A stretch of DNA of 64,000 nt from Tetramitus jugosus (taxonomy: Eukaryota; Heterolobosea; Eutetramitea; Acrasida; Vahlkampfiidae), in NCBI GenBank assembly GCA_937625935.1, contig OW569359.1, positions 469,597 through 533,596 of the forward strand. The letters run 5' to 3'. Below the pieces are notes generated by a model. That model saw only the letters and a program-made list of their open reading frames with translations, was not told the origin of the DNA and made no database searches. The position numbers and the translations under genes were made by a program. Within the stretch, counting starts at the first letter, position 1. Every line of letters begins with the position of its first letter. This document shows, piece by piece, positions 1 through 12,100 of this stretch.

Positions 1-490
1 CCTCATTTTCTCTGTTGTTTTTCTATTTTTTGTTTTATTTTATGAATGGGCCCAGTGCCCGAACTATTCTCTTGCTGTAGATCTCTGACTTGCACCGGTT
101 CGTAGTGAATGCTGGAAACAAAAACCAATACCCAACCTCAAGATAGCGTTATGTCAAAACTCGGTATGTACCAATGTGTCACAAAATGAATCGGATCTTC
201 TAAACACGACGAAAAAAAATTCCTCCACCCCTTGTCCGATTGAACACTCAACCAATGTTTGGAATTCGCTCACACCACCAGTTCACACACCAATAATTGT
301 CAATATTGCTCCGCTGTGCGAATAATATTCTCCCAATCAAGTTCAATTTTCTCTCCCTCAACCCAAAAAACTCCACAACAGTCCGTTGTTCCACCACTAC
401 TCTTTCAGAAAACGTTGTCAAACAACAACAAAAAATAACAACACCAACTAACAACCAACAACTAACAACAACAACCAACAAAAAAAAATC
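1..490. other. Intergenic / 5' flank of the TLC gene
   Basis: No coding region here has recognisable features. The last 120 bases are A/C-rich with CAACAA-type runs leading directly into the ATG at 491, a 5' leader style seen before other genes in this window. Short open frames on both strands overlap this leader and are low-complexity. I see no RNA gene. Confidence 0.6.
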
Positions 491-1381
491 ATGGTGTGGT
501 TCAGCAACGATTACAACCATGTGAGAACACCAGAAGCTTACGTGTTTTTCACTCTAATTGGCTCTACAGTCATTCATCGACTCTTGTACGAGTTGTGCTA
601 TCGATACATTGCACCACTATTGCCCAAACAAAAAGATAACAAAAAAGATTGGTTCATGCTCCTCAGTTCCTACCTTGTCAGTACAGCTCACGCTTTTTTG
701 TCTCTTGCTTTGGCGGTTTTTGTGTGCATCGGAGAAACACAATTCTCCGATCATTCCCAATCATTGATTGGAAAGTCGTTTGTAACGACAGTGTCGATTG
801 CTTGGTCACTAGGCTACTATTTTTATGATATACAAATGGTAGCTAAAGAGTATCCAAAGCTTGGAGAATATCCTGTCATTGTTCATCACATCATGTACAT
901 TTTGGGTGCGTTGGCCATTGTGTTCTATGACCATGGTTACTTTATTATGGTCTTGTTCAATTTGACTGAAGCAAGCACACCGTTTGTCAATGTGAGATGG
1001 TTCTTGTCAGAGACTGGACTTGATTCCAAATTTTCACTCGTGTATGCAGTGAATGGAATTTTAATGTGGCTCATGTTTGGTGTGTGCAGAATTTACATGT
1101 GCGTGTGGGTGTTTCCAGCGTATTTGTGGATTGGCCAATGGCTGCACTTGTCGCGCTTTCCACGATTCATGATTTGCTACGCGCTTTTGCTTTATGCGGG
1201 TATTTCGGCGCTCAATCTATTTTGGTATTACAAGATTACAATGGGTTTGGTCAAGGTGGTCAAGGGTCTTTTGAATAAGAGTGGTAGCAGTGGTGGCAGT
1301 AGCAGTGGTAGCTCTGGCAATAGAAGCAGCATCAGCAGCGGTAGCAGAGCAGCTGTCGGAAACTCGAAAAAGGAACAATAA
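491..1381 (+). CDS. TLC-domain (TRAM-LAG1-CLN8) multi-pass membrane protein
   Basis: The 296-residue protein has about six or seven hydrophobic segments between residues 15 and 250. It carries the paired histidines typical of TLC domains (VIVHHIMY, His132-His133) between two helices, followed by the FNLTEASTPFVNVRW stretch that resembles the TLCD4/TMEM56 branch. TLC proteins act in lipid sensing, transport or ceramide-type synthesis in ER or plasma membranes; the longer Lag1 motif of ceramide synthases is not obvious, so I do not call it a synthase. Residues 262-296 are a Ser/Gly-rich, probably disordered tail ending in basic residues. The start is the first ATG after an A/C-rich leader. It converges with the ENPP gene, about 250 bases away. 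Confidence 0.85.
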   Translation: MVWFSNDYNHVRTPEAYVFFTLIGSTVIHRLLYELCYRYIAPLLPKQKDNKKDWFMLLSSYLVSTAHAFLSLALAVFVCIGETQFSDHSQSLIGKSFVTTVSIAWSLGYYFYDIQMVAKEYPKLGEYPVIVHHIMYILGALAIVFYDHGYFIMVLFNLTEASTPFVNVRWFLSETGLDSKFSLVYAVNGILMWLMFGVCRIYMCVWVFPAYLWIGQWLHLSRFPRFMICYALLLYAGISALNLFWYYKITMGLVKVVKGLLNKSGSSGGSSSGSSGNRSSISSGSRAAVGNSKKEQ

Positions 1382-1632
1382 GACACACGCAAATCAAGAG
1401 TGTATGTGCGCGATTTACAAAATGAAGGTTACCCAAAACGCGATGTTTTTGATGACGATCTTTCTCTGTTGAATTGGACTTTACAATGACCTTGCGTCCC
1501 TCATTTATTGGGGCCTTCATATGACTTTCATAACAGTGTGGCCAACACCAAACTATTCAACCTCATTCAATTGTTAATTTATAAAAATTCTGGGTTGTAT
1601 TCGATTCCTAAATACAATGGTAATTGACAATT

Positions 1633-3288
1633 TTACTTGACTTGCTTCTCATCCGCTTCTCTGATCAAGTGTTCCACTGCATCCAGTGAGCCATCAATGG
1701 ATGGAAGACTTTCATCGTCCAAATCCATAATCTCTGCCAACAGTGGATACAGGTGAATGTTTTCAAAGGGTGCCACTGGCTGATCAAATTGCTGTATCCT
1801 TGGCCCGCTGGCAACAAACAGAGCGCCCATGTCGTCCACCTTGTTATCATATCCATGATCACCGTTCAATGATTGAACAAAGTAAGTGGACATCCAACAA
1901 TGATTTTCAACTGCAATGACCAAATCAGAGCACGTCTCGGGAAAGTTTTGACAGGCTTGCTTAAAGTGCAATCGATCTGGAACTTCATTTGCCTTGTAAG
2001 TCGTGTACTTGTTACCTCCTTGCACAACTTCCTCTCCTTGCTTCAACTTGTCGTACACTCGATCAACAAGGAGTTGAACATCTCCAGATCGATTGACAGC
2101 AGTCAATTGAACAAATGGGCCGTAGAATGTCTTGAATTGGTTCAAATCTGTCAGACCGACAATATCACCAATATTGACCTCACAATTCTTGTTCAATTGT
2201 GACATGCCGTGATCAGACACAATCACAATATGAACATCGGTCAATGGATTCACATCACGCTTCTTCAACTCTGAAAACAAGTAACCAACAACTTGATCAA
2301 CACTGTTGACAGCGTCTCTTGTTGCTTGACTCAGAGGACCATATGAGTGACCTTCATGATCCACACCACTAAAGTAGCTCACATACAATAGATTCAATCT
2401 CTCATCATCTTCATTGTCCTTGTTTGCTTGCACTCTTTCCTTCAATTTCTTGTCATCTTCATCAAAATACTTCATGAGCAGATCAATCTTGTTCTTATCA
2501 CCAAAATTATCATCATAAATTTCTTGATACCGAGTAGGTTTCATTCCCTGTAGCTCTACATTGGAACCAGGCCAGAAAATTGTGGAAGCAGAGTGATTTT
2601 GCTTCTCAACAGTGATCCAGATGGGTTCACCTCCTTGCCACCACTCTGTCTCTGTGCTGCTCATGGTAAATGAGCGGCGATTGACCTTATTGTACATGCC
2701 ATTGTTCAAAATGCCATGATTAGCTGGGTACTTGCCAGTCACTAACGTATAATGATTGGGAAACGTTTTTGTGGGATAGCTTGGGATCAATCTCTCAGCT
2801 CTTGCACCATTCTTGGCCAATAATTGAATATTGGTCGTTTGTTGTGCAAACTGCTGCAAGTAATCATATCGAAACCCATCAATCGACAACAAAAAGACCG
2901 TTTTCTGTAGCCATTTTTTTCGCGCGCCAGTCTTTTTTGCCGCTCTCGAACGGGTGAGCGCCCTGTACGTGATCCAAGTCGAAAAGAAGAGTATGAGCAC
3001 AATGCTCAAGCAACAGACAATCGCAACCAAGTAACCAAAAATTCTCATGTTCGTGACGGGTGACCACCACTTTGGTGACTTTTGGAATCGATAATAATTT
3101 TGACCCAAATCTGATTCTTCATCTTGGTTGTGTTCAACCACTGAAGAAGCAGCAGAAGAATTGAGTTGTTGTTGTTGGTTGACTGTTGGTAGTAAGATAT
3201 CGTTGTGTGGGTGCTCATCTAGTTGAGTCAACTGTTGTTGTTGATGAAAGAGAGCTTCATCGTCATCCTCGTGTTGCTGATAGCTCAT
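1633..3288 (-). CDS. Ectonucleotide pyrophosphatase/phosphodiesterase (ENPP family), type II membrane protein
   Basis: The 551-residue protein has a Gln/Asp-rich cytoplasmic N-terminus, one transmembrane segment (about residues 81-105) and an alkaline-phosphatase-superfamily catalytic domain from about residue 130. Metal and catalytic residues look complete: SIDGFR (Asp137), YPTKTFPNHY with nucleophile Thr175, NNGMYN, SGVDHEGHSYGP, IVSDHGM and a late GDHGYDN. The family hydrolyses phosphodiester or pyrophosphate bonds of extracellular nucleotides or phospholipids using two zinc ions. There is no C-terminal nuclease-like domain and no somatomedin-B repeats, so it is closer in size to ENPP4/5-type enzymes. 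Orientation is predicted as N-terminus inside, enzyme outside. The substrate cannot be told from sequence. Confidence 0.9.
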   Translation of the reverse strand: MSYQQHEDDDEALFHQQQQLTQLDEHPHNDILLPTVNQQQQLNSSAASSVVEHNQDEESDLGQNYYRFQKSPKWWSPVTNMRIFGYLVAIVCCLSIVLILFFSTWITYRALTRSRAAKKTGARKKWLQKTVFLLSIDGFRYDYLQQFAQQTTNIQLLAKNGARAERLIPSYPTKTFPNHYTLVTGKYPANHGILNNGMYNKVNRRSFTMSSTETEWWQGGEPIWITVEKQNHSASTIFWPGSNVELQGMKPTRYQEIYDDNFGDKNKIDLLMKYFDEDDKKLKERVQANKDNEDDERLNLLYVSYFSGVDHEGHSYGPLSQATRDAVNSVDQVVGYLFSELKKRDVNPLTDVHIVIVSDHGMSQLNKNCEVNIGDIVGLTDLNQFKTFYGPFVQLTAVNRSGDVQLLVDRVYDKLKQGEEVVQGGNKYTTYKANEVPDRLHFKQACQNFPETCSDLVIAVENHCWMSTYFVQSLNGDHGYDNKVDDMGALFVASGPRIQQFDQPVAPFENIHLYPLLAEIMDLDDESLPSIDGSLDAVEHLIREADEKQVK

Positions 3289-3678
3289 GGTTGATGATGA
3301 TAAATAAAGGTTCAGTTTTCACTTGCGAGTTCAATTTTTTTGGGCTGACGTGTTGTGTTGATCTGGTTTGGACGGAGATTTGGGAAACAGTTACAAATCC
3401 TTTGAAACGTTTCAAAATATTGTGCTGGTGCCGTTGGTGATGTAAACCACGTTCTTGGCATTGATTGCAAGTGATGCTGGTTTGTTGTTTCTGGATATAA
3501 CAGGACCGTGATTGATACTGCGTTGTCCTCCAGTAGTGAACACAACGTTTTTGGCGTTGATTACAACAGTTTGGGCATGTTGTGACTTGTCGGGAATCGC
3601 GTTCCTCCCAACGTATTCGAAGAATCGTTCTGATAGGGCACTCCAAGATGAATTCGAACATGAGATTGGCTTTACGTG
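3289..3678. other. Intergenic between two minus-strand genes, with a diverged tandem repeat
   Basis: Two related segments, about 3428-3475 and 3515-3565, share a core like ACGTTCTTGGCATTGATT versus ACGTTTTTGGCGTTGATT, so this looks like an old tandem duplication of about 87 bases. A minus-strand open frame (3661 to 3263) crosses both copies and gives two Cys/Gln/His-rich stretches (CCNQRQKRC and CNQCQERG). It overlaps the start of the ENPP coding region in another frame, so I do not call it a gene. Confidence 0.4.
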
Positions 3679-5535
3679 TTAGATTTGACTGGTTTGCACA
3701 GCACTCTTGATTGATTTCGAAGTTTCAATGTCCAATTCCTCCTCTCTGCAATAGCCGAGCAAAGAAGGTGTAATGACTGTAGCTCCATGCAATAAACCGT
3801 ACTGTGTCGGTCCGATTAAGAAGGGCACAGCAGGATTAGTCAACATAAAGTAGCAAACAGCCAGAATGACAGGAGCATACTTGAGCAAAGCAATGAATGG
3901 AACCATGCCCTGAGACACGACAAAATCTTGGCGATCCTTGGTTTGGAATATCAGTCTTTCCCAGGAGTTGGTTGCTAGAGTCTGATAGAGGAACACTGGT
4001 GTCATGTACAGCAGAGCTTTCTTTCCATGTGGGAAGGCATAATTAAATAGGTTGTGTCTGCCTCTCACTCCACCAAATCGCCAATACCTCCAGTACATTC
4101 TCGTAAACACCCAACAGGCACCTCCCAAAACATACACTTGAGCAAGCTTGGATGCATCGGATTCCAGCCACTTGATCCAGTTCCAGTCACTAGGTGCCTT
4201 GTACTTGGAAATGACACATGGCTCAGCGGTCACTCTATACTTTGTCTCATACTCGATGGCAATGTTCGAAACAATCTCCTTAAGCTTCTTATCCGTAATG
4301 GTGTTAAATTGCGATTGACTCGTTGCATATCGACTATAAAGCTTATCGACATAGGATCTTAGTTCTGCATATTGATCAAGCGCTCCAATGTGCAACAATT
4401 GTTCCAGTCCAAGATAACCAATACGGTTCTGTTCTTCGTTATTCGATCTCAAGAATTGACCAATAAGACTAGTAATTTCACGCTCACCATTAAAAGATTG
4501 GAGAGTACTCAATGTCAAGCTCGAATAATACTTGGCAAGCAAAGAATGAACATTGTTTCTCAACAAGTGACACCTCTTTCTGTCTAGAGCTGTTCCTCGT
4601 TGACTCTCCCCGTTCAAACGATTCAGTAGAGCAACCAAATCACGAGGATCAAGATGATCAAGACAATCATGCACAAACACTGAACTGTCCATTAAACGAT
4701 TCAATGCCCTTGTCGCATACAATAGATTGACCACTTCTTCTTGTTCCTCTCCACTACCACCACCATGCTTATGAATCGCACTCGTCCATATCTCAACAAT
4801 CTTTGCATTCTTCAATAGAGGCCAATTGTACCAATTCTCACAGAATGCATACAATCGCTTAAACGCCATTCTTCTCTGTTCTGCATACTGATCACTAGAC
4901 AACAACTCTTCTCCCTTCAAATAATCACTCTTGTTTCCCAGCACCAAATCCGCATACCCATAAATCTCCGAATTTCCCCGAGATGTACCATTGGGTCGAA
5001 CGACACAGGACAAAAAGATGAGTGCTCCACCAATGAAAAACAACCCAATGACCCATCTCTTGTACGTTGATGCATTCTTCACTCGTTCAATAATGGAAGG
5101 ATCCAATTCGGCATACACATCAGCTACATCACGCTTACCCTGTGATGAAGAACTACTACTAGCATAGAGAAATTTCCATTCAGTCAATGGAGGAAGACCA
5201 CTTTTGATCATGGCCTTGTTCAGTCGTTCACTAGGTGAGATTGGTGCATCAGTGGATGAGAATCTGGAAGGTCGTGAAATGTTGGGTGATGATAAGGAAG
5301 ATGGTGGTATTGTTGGTATTGTGGATGATGGTGTAGTTGATTGCTGTTGTTGTTGTTGTGGTTTAGCTTTTGTGGTTTGAGATTGTTTTTCTTGTGATTT
5401 TTTCTTGCTGGAGCTATTGGGACGAATGAGTTGAGTGGCATAGTGGCAGAGCTGTAATGATCGTTGTTGTGATAAAGTCAAGAATGGATGACGATTGCAT
5501 CTTGATCTTGTTGTCAGACTGTAAAAACTCTGCAT
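3679..5535 (-). CDS. Unknown membrane protein, probably mitochondrial
   Basis: I do not recognise this 618-residue protein. The N-terminus is rich in Arg, Ser, Leu and Gln with almost no acidic residues for about 45 residues, as expected of a mitochondrial targeting sequence. A Ser/Pro/Gln low-complexity stretch follows. One transmembrane helix lies at about 160-180 (VIGLFFIGGALIFLSCVV), then a helical soluble region (about 185-450), then three or four hydrophobic segments in the last 160 residues, including AVCYFMLTNPAVPFLIG. The layout suggests an organelle-membrane protein with a large soluble loop. It diverges from the neurofibromin gene across 565 bases. Confidence 0.75.
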   Translation of the reverse strand: MQSFYSLTTRSRCNRHPFLTLSQQRSLQLCHYATQLIRPNSSSKKKSQEKQSQTTKAKPQQQQQQSTTPSSTIPTIPPSSLSSPNISRPSRFSSTDAPISPSERLNKAMIKSGLPPLTEWKFLYASSSSSSQGKRDVADVYAELDPSIIERVKNASTYKRWVIGLFFIGGALIFLSCVVRPNGTSRGNSEIYGYADLVLGNKSDYLKGEELLSSDQYAEQRRMAFKRLYAFCENWYNWPLLKNAKIVEIWTSAIHKHGGGSGEEQEEVVNLLYATRALNRLMDSSVFVHDCLDHLDPRDLVALLNRLNGESQRGTALDRKRCHLLRNNVHSLLAKYYSSLTLSTLQSFNGEREITSLIGQFLRSNNEEQNRIGYLGLEQLLHIGALDQYAELRSYVDKLYSRYATSQSQFNTITDKKLKEIVSNIAIEYETKYRVTAEPCVISKYKAPSDWNWIKWLESDASKLAQVYVLGGACWVFTRMYWRYWRFGGVRGRHNLFNYAFPHGKKALLYMTPVFLYQTLATNSWERLIFQTKDRQDFVVSQGMVPFIALLKYAPVILAVCYFMLTNPAVPFLIGPTQYGLLHGATVITPSLLGYCREEELDIETSKSIKSAVQTSQI

Positions 5536-6100
5536 TTTTTTGTGTTTTTTTGCGCCGACAAATATTTTCCCCGTTCAGATTGATGATGGATAATTGATCG
5601 AATCAAAATTGGTCGGTGAATAACTCAAAACATAATCTGTCAAAATTTCACATGTCATTGACCGTCGTTACTTTGCCGACCACCCAACTCAACTTCTCTC
5701 TTCACACATCAAAATATTGTTTGTGTTTCGTACAAACTGTTTCCATCCGTCACTTTCTTTTTCAAACAGAAAACCAAGCATAACACATTATTGACCTTCT
5801 CTCTTCCAATATCTGTTGTGTCAAACTCCATAGTTGCGTCCCATTGAAAGACACTTGACAGCACCAATCAAAAGAATTCAAAAACAATTGCACAGCTTTT
5901 TTTGTTTTGACGAATCATCTGAGCGACCCCCCAACTCTCTCGCTACATACCATACCATTCACACACACACACATACATATAATTTATCATAATCAACGTT
6001 ACACCTCAAAAAACAACAAGAGCTACAACAACAATTTTCTCAGTGAAAACACACACTACATTAGAAAAAAACAAACAACGACAACAACAATTAGCTAACC
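5536..6100. promoter_or_regulatory. Divergent intergenic region before neurofibromin
   Basis: The 565 bases between two divergent start codons must hold both promoters. Immediately upstream of the minus-strand gene is a TTTTTTGCGCC stretch (about 5545-5552) resembling half of the TTGGCGCC element seen elsewhere in the window. The right half contains CACACA and CAACAA runs that form the neurofibromin leader. No RNA gene is recognised. Confidence 0.4.
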
Positions 6101-9100
6101 ATGTCATCACTACAATACTTGCAACAACAGCAACAACAAGATGCAATGATTGATGATCTGATTTCAGGTCTCGTCCACATGATTCATTCCATTGTACGTA
6201 CATGCTGCTTTCAAATTTCTCCTACTGTTGCTTTTTTTTTTCTCTCTCCTCACATGTCTTTTGAATTTAACACTTATTTTTTTTTGGTAATGATCATCAT
6301 TAGTTGCCCATGTATAACAAATCAATCACCAACAACACAACAACCAATCTGACTCATATTGCCACCTCACTCATCAACATTTCCAAAATGAATCAACAAG
6401 ACAGAATTATTGAAGGATTGTTGCACGTGTACGCTGAATTGAACAAGAATTTTGAGTCGTTTGTTGTTCAGTCCATGAATGCCGCCAATGACGCAACCAA
6501 CAACAACAACAATAATAACCCATCGAGCAACAATAACAATAGCTCTTCTTCACCTAATGATTCATCATCATCATCAGCATCACTACTTTTGAACAATAGT
6601 AGCAGTGGCAACAATAGTAGTAGTCTCAATTTATTAAGTGGAGTCAACAACAACAACAACAATAATAATAATAGTAGTAACCTTATTAACAACAATAACA
6701 ATAGCAACAATAGCAGCAGTAGTAACAGTTTACTGGGCAATAACAACAATAGTGCAAGTAGCAACAATATTAATAACATTAATATCGCATCATCAGGTGC
6801 AGGAGGAAATACCATGAGCTTTTCTCTCAATCTCAGCTCTATTCATAGTAGTAGTAGTAGTAGCAGCAGTAATAATAATAATAATAATAATAGTGGCAGT
6901 AACATGATATCGACCACTACGATCGAATTGTCACCAGAAGAGTTGGATCATCGATTTTTGCGGTCAAAGCTCATTGTCTTCCAATTGTTCAATTCATTGT
7001 TGAGTGATGCGATTCACTGTGAAAAATTGGACTTGAGATTTGACAATGATTTTGATGACGAATATCAAATGCAACAATTGTCTCTTCATCGAGTGAGTAG
7101 CAACGGTAATACGACACTGAGTGATGATGAACAAGTTTTGTTTAGAAATTTGCAAATGATTCAGAGAAGTTTGAGCAACAATAATAACAATGCTTCGAAT
7201 CCGTCGACTCCCATGACTCCGACTGCACCGAATACGACCTCCATGGTCGGCACACCCAATTCAGGAGAGTTGGCATTGAGTACGGCCTCCCATTTGAGCC
7301 TATCATCCAATAGCTTACTAGAGCTAATGAACAGTGAAATGATGGGAGTGAATTCAGAGTCAATGATGTTGCCAAGAGATGAGTCAAAGCTTCCAAAGCT
7401 AGATCCTGGTTTGGCCAGTAGTCTCGTGCGGTACATTATGGACACATTGTACCCTGGATTGGACCGTGAGAAGGACAAGTCTCAAATCAACGCATCAAAG
7501 CTTCCACCTGTTGCGCTTCGTCACTTGGCTGCTCGCGTCTTGTTCAAGGTGAGTGTGTTGTCGTTTGATGTCGTGTTTCAAAAAGTGGAAGATTTCTTCC
7601 GTGGCATGAAGACGGATGAGGTCCATTACGGTGTGTACAACATGATTGAATACTTGAATTTTGATAATCAAAAATTGGCACGCTTGTTCAATTTGGTGAA
7701 CGATGCCAGTGCAAAGTTCAAGAAGAGTGCTGCTTTGGCGATTGCTCAACCATTGAGAAAGGCCATTTGGAACTATATTGTAAATTATCCTCATCAATTC
7801 ATTTCGGATTGTAAGAGCATGACCTCGATCAATGGCAATCCAAACAAGCTATTCCTCATGTTTGGTGAGAAGACCAAGAAATTGCCTCAGGTTTGGCCTG
7901 TGCAAGCCATGATTCTCCTGTTGTGTCCAAAGGCGCTCTCCGAAGTCATCATGTTGCTCAAGGCGGGAAAGAGCGACAGCACGTACAGCAAGGAAAAGAA
8001 ATTCTTGGACGGTTTGAAGACTAGCTCCAAGCTCAAGAATGAAAAGGCCGATGCTGCAATTGCTTGCTTTATCGATTTGTACAAGGCATCTTCCTATTTG
8101 AGCAAGGACAATTATACGGCTCTGCGTTTCCTCATGTCTGAGGTGCAAGGTGTAGTCATGGATCGATTGGACACTCCAATGAAGAACTCTGAGTCGAAGC
8201 CTGACTTGTCGATGATGGTTGATTTCCTCGTGAGTTCCTACCGTGTCAATTATCGTAATGCAGTGTCATGCATCTTCCCACACTTTATCAAGGGTTCAAG
8301 CTTCTGTAAGCTTGCAATGGCAAGAACATTGTTGACATTGAGCAAGGAACAAGCACCTTTGCCATGGCATCCTACACTGTCCGATTCCTATTCTCATGTC
8401 TCAAAGGCTGCTAGATCCATGTGCCAAGATGCACTCCAGGAGGAGAGACACGCCTATCAGCAGAGATTGAACTCTCAGAAGGACGCACCTTCAACTTCAT
8501 CTGGTCTCAGTGTTAAGAGAATTACTGGATCAAAGCCAAAGGAACAAGTTGAGGTGAGCTATGCAGGCGATATTTTGTTGAGTTTGTTGGCTACGTTCTA
8601 CCAAGAGCCATTGTTCCCATTGCAAAACACTGCTGAGAACGACAAGACTCACTCCACAGATATTCTGTACTTCTTCTTGGGATTGACCAACTGTATGGGT
8701 GAGAAGAATGCACCTCAAGTTCAATATCATGCCCAAAGATTGCTGCAGAGATTGTTCCATGCAAAGTACATTGGTCAGTGGGTGCCTGGTGATGTCATCT
8801 CTGGTTTCATCGATATTTCCTCCAATGTCATTATTCAATTGACCAGTATCCTGTTGGAGGACAAGGATATGCAGGGCGAACACATTATTCCAATCCTTGA
8901 CTTGGTTCGTGAGATTATCAACAGAGTCAATCAATTCATTAGTCAGAACAAGGATTTGATCTCAGATGAGCACTTGGCCAGCAGAAAGAGATCTCATGCA
9001 TGGGAGAATCTCGAGAACATTTTACTCGTGTTCTTGTGCAGTCCTGATCCATTGGTATGGACATTGGCTGCTTCCTTCTTGGGAGATTTGTGTCATCAAG

Positions 9101-12100
9101 TAGAGATCTTGGACATGAGAGAAGAAGCAAAGTCAAATGCTTTTATCCTAAACTATCGTCTCTACAAGGAGATTGCTGCTGTGGTAGAGAATGGAGAGAA
9201 GCGTGAGCGTCAACTCAAGTCAATTCTCAGATTGTTGAGAAGAGACGTTGTACAATCAAAGGCCAACGTTACTGCCTTTATTGAAGTGTATCACAGATGG
9301 AAGAACTACACTGCCAAGTTGTCTAGTCTTGAGACAAAGGCCAGAGAGAACCGTCAAGATACCGACTTCAACATTTCAACTAGAATGAAGACCATGTGGT
9401 ACAATTACACAACATTCCTGTGCTCAATGGGTGGTGTTGGTTTGCAGATTGGAGATGGTATTGCGTTCTCAAAGGGTGTCAATCACAAGATTATGGCTGA
9501 GGACTTGGTCAAAGAATTGTTGAAGCTATTGACTAAGGAGCCAAAGTACATTTCCGACAATGTGACACGTATTGTTGGTTCTGATCTGAGTCCAGCTGTG
9601 TACCGTGTTTTGTTGGCTAGTGTAACAAGTGATCTTGCTAGTTCATTTGGTGAGGACAATTCCGTCAAGGTTACTCCAACATCAACTCTGTTTGTCGACA
9701 AGGCAATCAACATTGTCAAGAACATTGTAGAGCAGGCAGACGGAGCATCCGAATACTTGGCAGTGACAAACTTTGATACTTTGTTATTGTCTTTTATCAG
9801 ATATTGCTCACAATTGGTCAGCCCAGACTCCACTGCCATCAAGTGTAATCTTTGCTTGCTGATTGTTGCTGCAATGAACAAGAGAAATTATCTATCCTTT
9901 GGTAATGAAGTTCAATTCAAGTTCAATGCACTCAAGTCCATTGCCGAATGGACAAGTGAGTTTGCATCCAATTTGCGTGATGACAGTCAGTCTGGCAGTT
10001 CTACTAGCCGTCGAGGAACCATTGACACTGGCTTGGATGAGGTGTGCCTGAAGGCTATTTCAACACTCTTGAAGCACCTACCACTGGCCAAAATCAGAAG
10101 AGAGAAGATGACTACTGCTGAGAAGAATGAGATGAACAGAAGAGAGTTCATCAAGTACTTCCATTTCTTGTCCAAGTATTTGACCAAGTACTCCAATTCG
10201 ACAAAGTCTCAGTTGAGAGAATTCACAATTGTCAGTTTGGGTAATTTGCTCGAGTCGAACATTAATTATGGTCTCGAACAGTTTATGAAGATGACCTATG
10301 CGGAAGATCAGGAGACAAGATCCGCTTTCTTGGCGGTGTTGACAAAGATTGTGAAGCAAGGTATTCAATTGGAGCAGACTGAGCTAGTTGAACCAACTGA
10401 AAAGTATGAAAAACTGCTCAATTCTCTCTGCTCGGACGACATGTCACTCATATTCTTAATCCTCAAGGCTGTGTCTATGTCAGAGCAGGACGAGTTGTGC
10501 AAGGTGTTTGTCAAGTTGTTCGCAGACAGATGTCAAATCTTGCCTTTGCTCCGAACTGCCATTGACTTGGAAGTGATGCAGACTCCTCGTGCCAGCACTC
10601 TATTCAGAGCTAATAGCTTTGCTAGTAAGATGTTGTCTTCATTCTGCGCTCTCTATGCCAAGGATTACATGTTTAACATACTCACACCTCTGTTGACTGA
10701 TGTGTGTAGCGACACAAACAGTTACGAGATTGATCCAAACAGACTCGCTGGTGGAGATCTTCAAGAGAACATTCGTCGTCTGACTAAAGTCACTCAACGA
10801 TTCATCGATGCCATTCTTGATTCAACTGAGGAATGTCCTCTTACTGTTCGTATCGTGTGTGAGCACCTTGCTAGAACCGTGGGTGACAAGTTCCCTACTG
10901 AAGATCAAGATGATTCCGTGGAGGCAACAGACATTGGTCAGACACCAAAGTATGTGGCCATGGGAGGCATGTTAGTCCTTAGATTCCTCAATCCTTCTAT
11001 TGCTTCTCCAACCACCGCTGGTATCATTAGTCCACAACCTAATGCTAAGACAAGCCGTAATTTGCTTTTGATATCCAAGTTGTTGCAGAACGTTGCAAAC
11101 GGTGTGAAATTCAAGGAAGATTTCATGCAATGTATGAATCCATTCATCACAACCAACTTCCCAAGAATGAGATCCTTCTTTGAGTCGCTCGCCGAAGTTT
11201 ATCTGGATGATGAAGCTTATCCAGGTGAAGTCATCTTACTAGATGATGATGTCAAGGCTGAAAACGTTTACAACTTGCATAAGGCTCTTTACAATAATAT
11301 TGACAAGATCAGACAGAATGCAGGATCAGAACAATTGAAGGATCAATTGGAAAAGGTGGGTAGTGTATTGATTGAATTGGGTAAGCCAGCTGAGAAAGAG
11401 AAGCTACCAAGTTCTTACACTCCATCATCTGGTGGTGCGTTTACGAATACTCACTTTGAGAACTTTATGACTCTCATGGGCAGTAAGCCAATCAATTTAG
11501 ACTATATTGAAGAGAAGTCATTCTTCTACAAGAGAGGAGTGTCCAAGGATCAGAGACCTGTTCTCTACTTTGTCCCAAGAAATTGTGAAGGTATTGAAAC
11601 AGATGAGGACATGGAAAATGCCTTGTATCACGTTTTGAAGACACTCCAGACTGTATTCACAAAGCCATATGAAATTGTGATTGACAGCACTGATTTCTCT
11701 GAGGAGAACGGCTTGCAAATTACTCAAGTTTCAAAGTTGTTGAAGCTATTGCCTGATGGAGCCAAGGAGAACATTGCTCGTTTCGTTGTCTTTGCTCCAA
11801 ACTTGTACTTTAAGGATTTCGTCCGACCTATCCAGAACAAGATCATTTCTCGTAAGAACATCAAGAAGATTCATTTCGCAAGCAACGTCAAGGAGCTACA
11901 ATCCGTGATTGATGACAAGAACATTGCACTTCCTGAAGATTCAACCCACTTTGATGACGATGTTCAATTGACAATTTCTCCTGCATGGGTCGTCTCATCG
12001 GCAAACAGCTCCAAGGAAGCAACCATCAAACTGGGCAGCAAGAAATTGTGTGTCATTGTACAGGACGATGCAGTTATGGGTATGCCGACAAAGAGAGTCG

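Noticed and set aside
3263-3661. Minus-strand open frame with Cys-rich text (CPNCCNQRQK, CNQCQERG)
   Set aside because: It overlaps the ENPP start in another frame, lies in a duplicated non-coding stretch and matches no zinc-finger spacing I know.
6468-6830. Leu-rich frame opposite the neurofibromin Asn/Ser tract
   Set aside because: It is the antisense of AAC/AGC codon repeats (GTT/TTG/GCT); length and composition come from the repeat.
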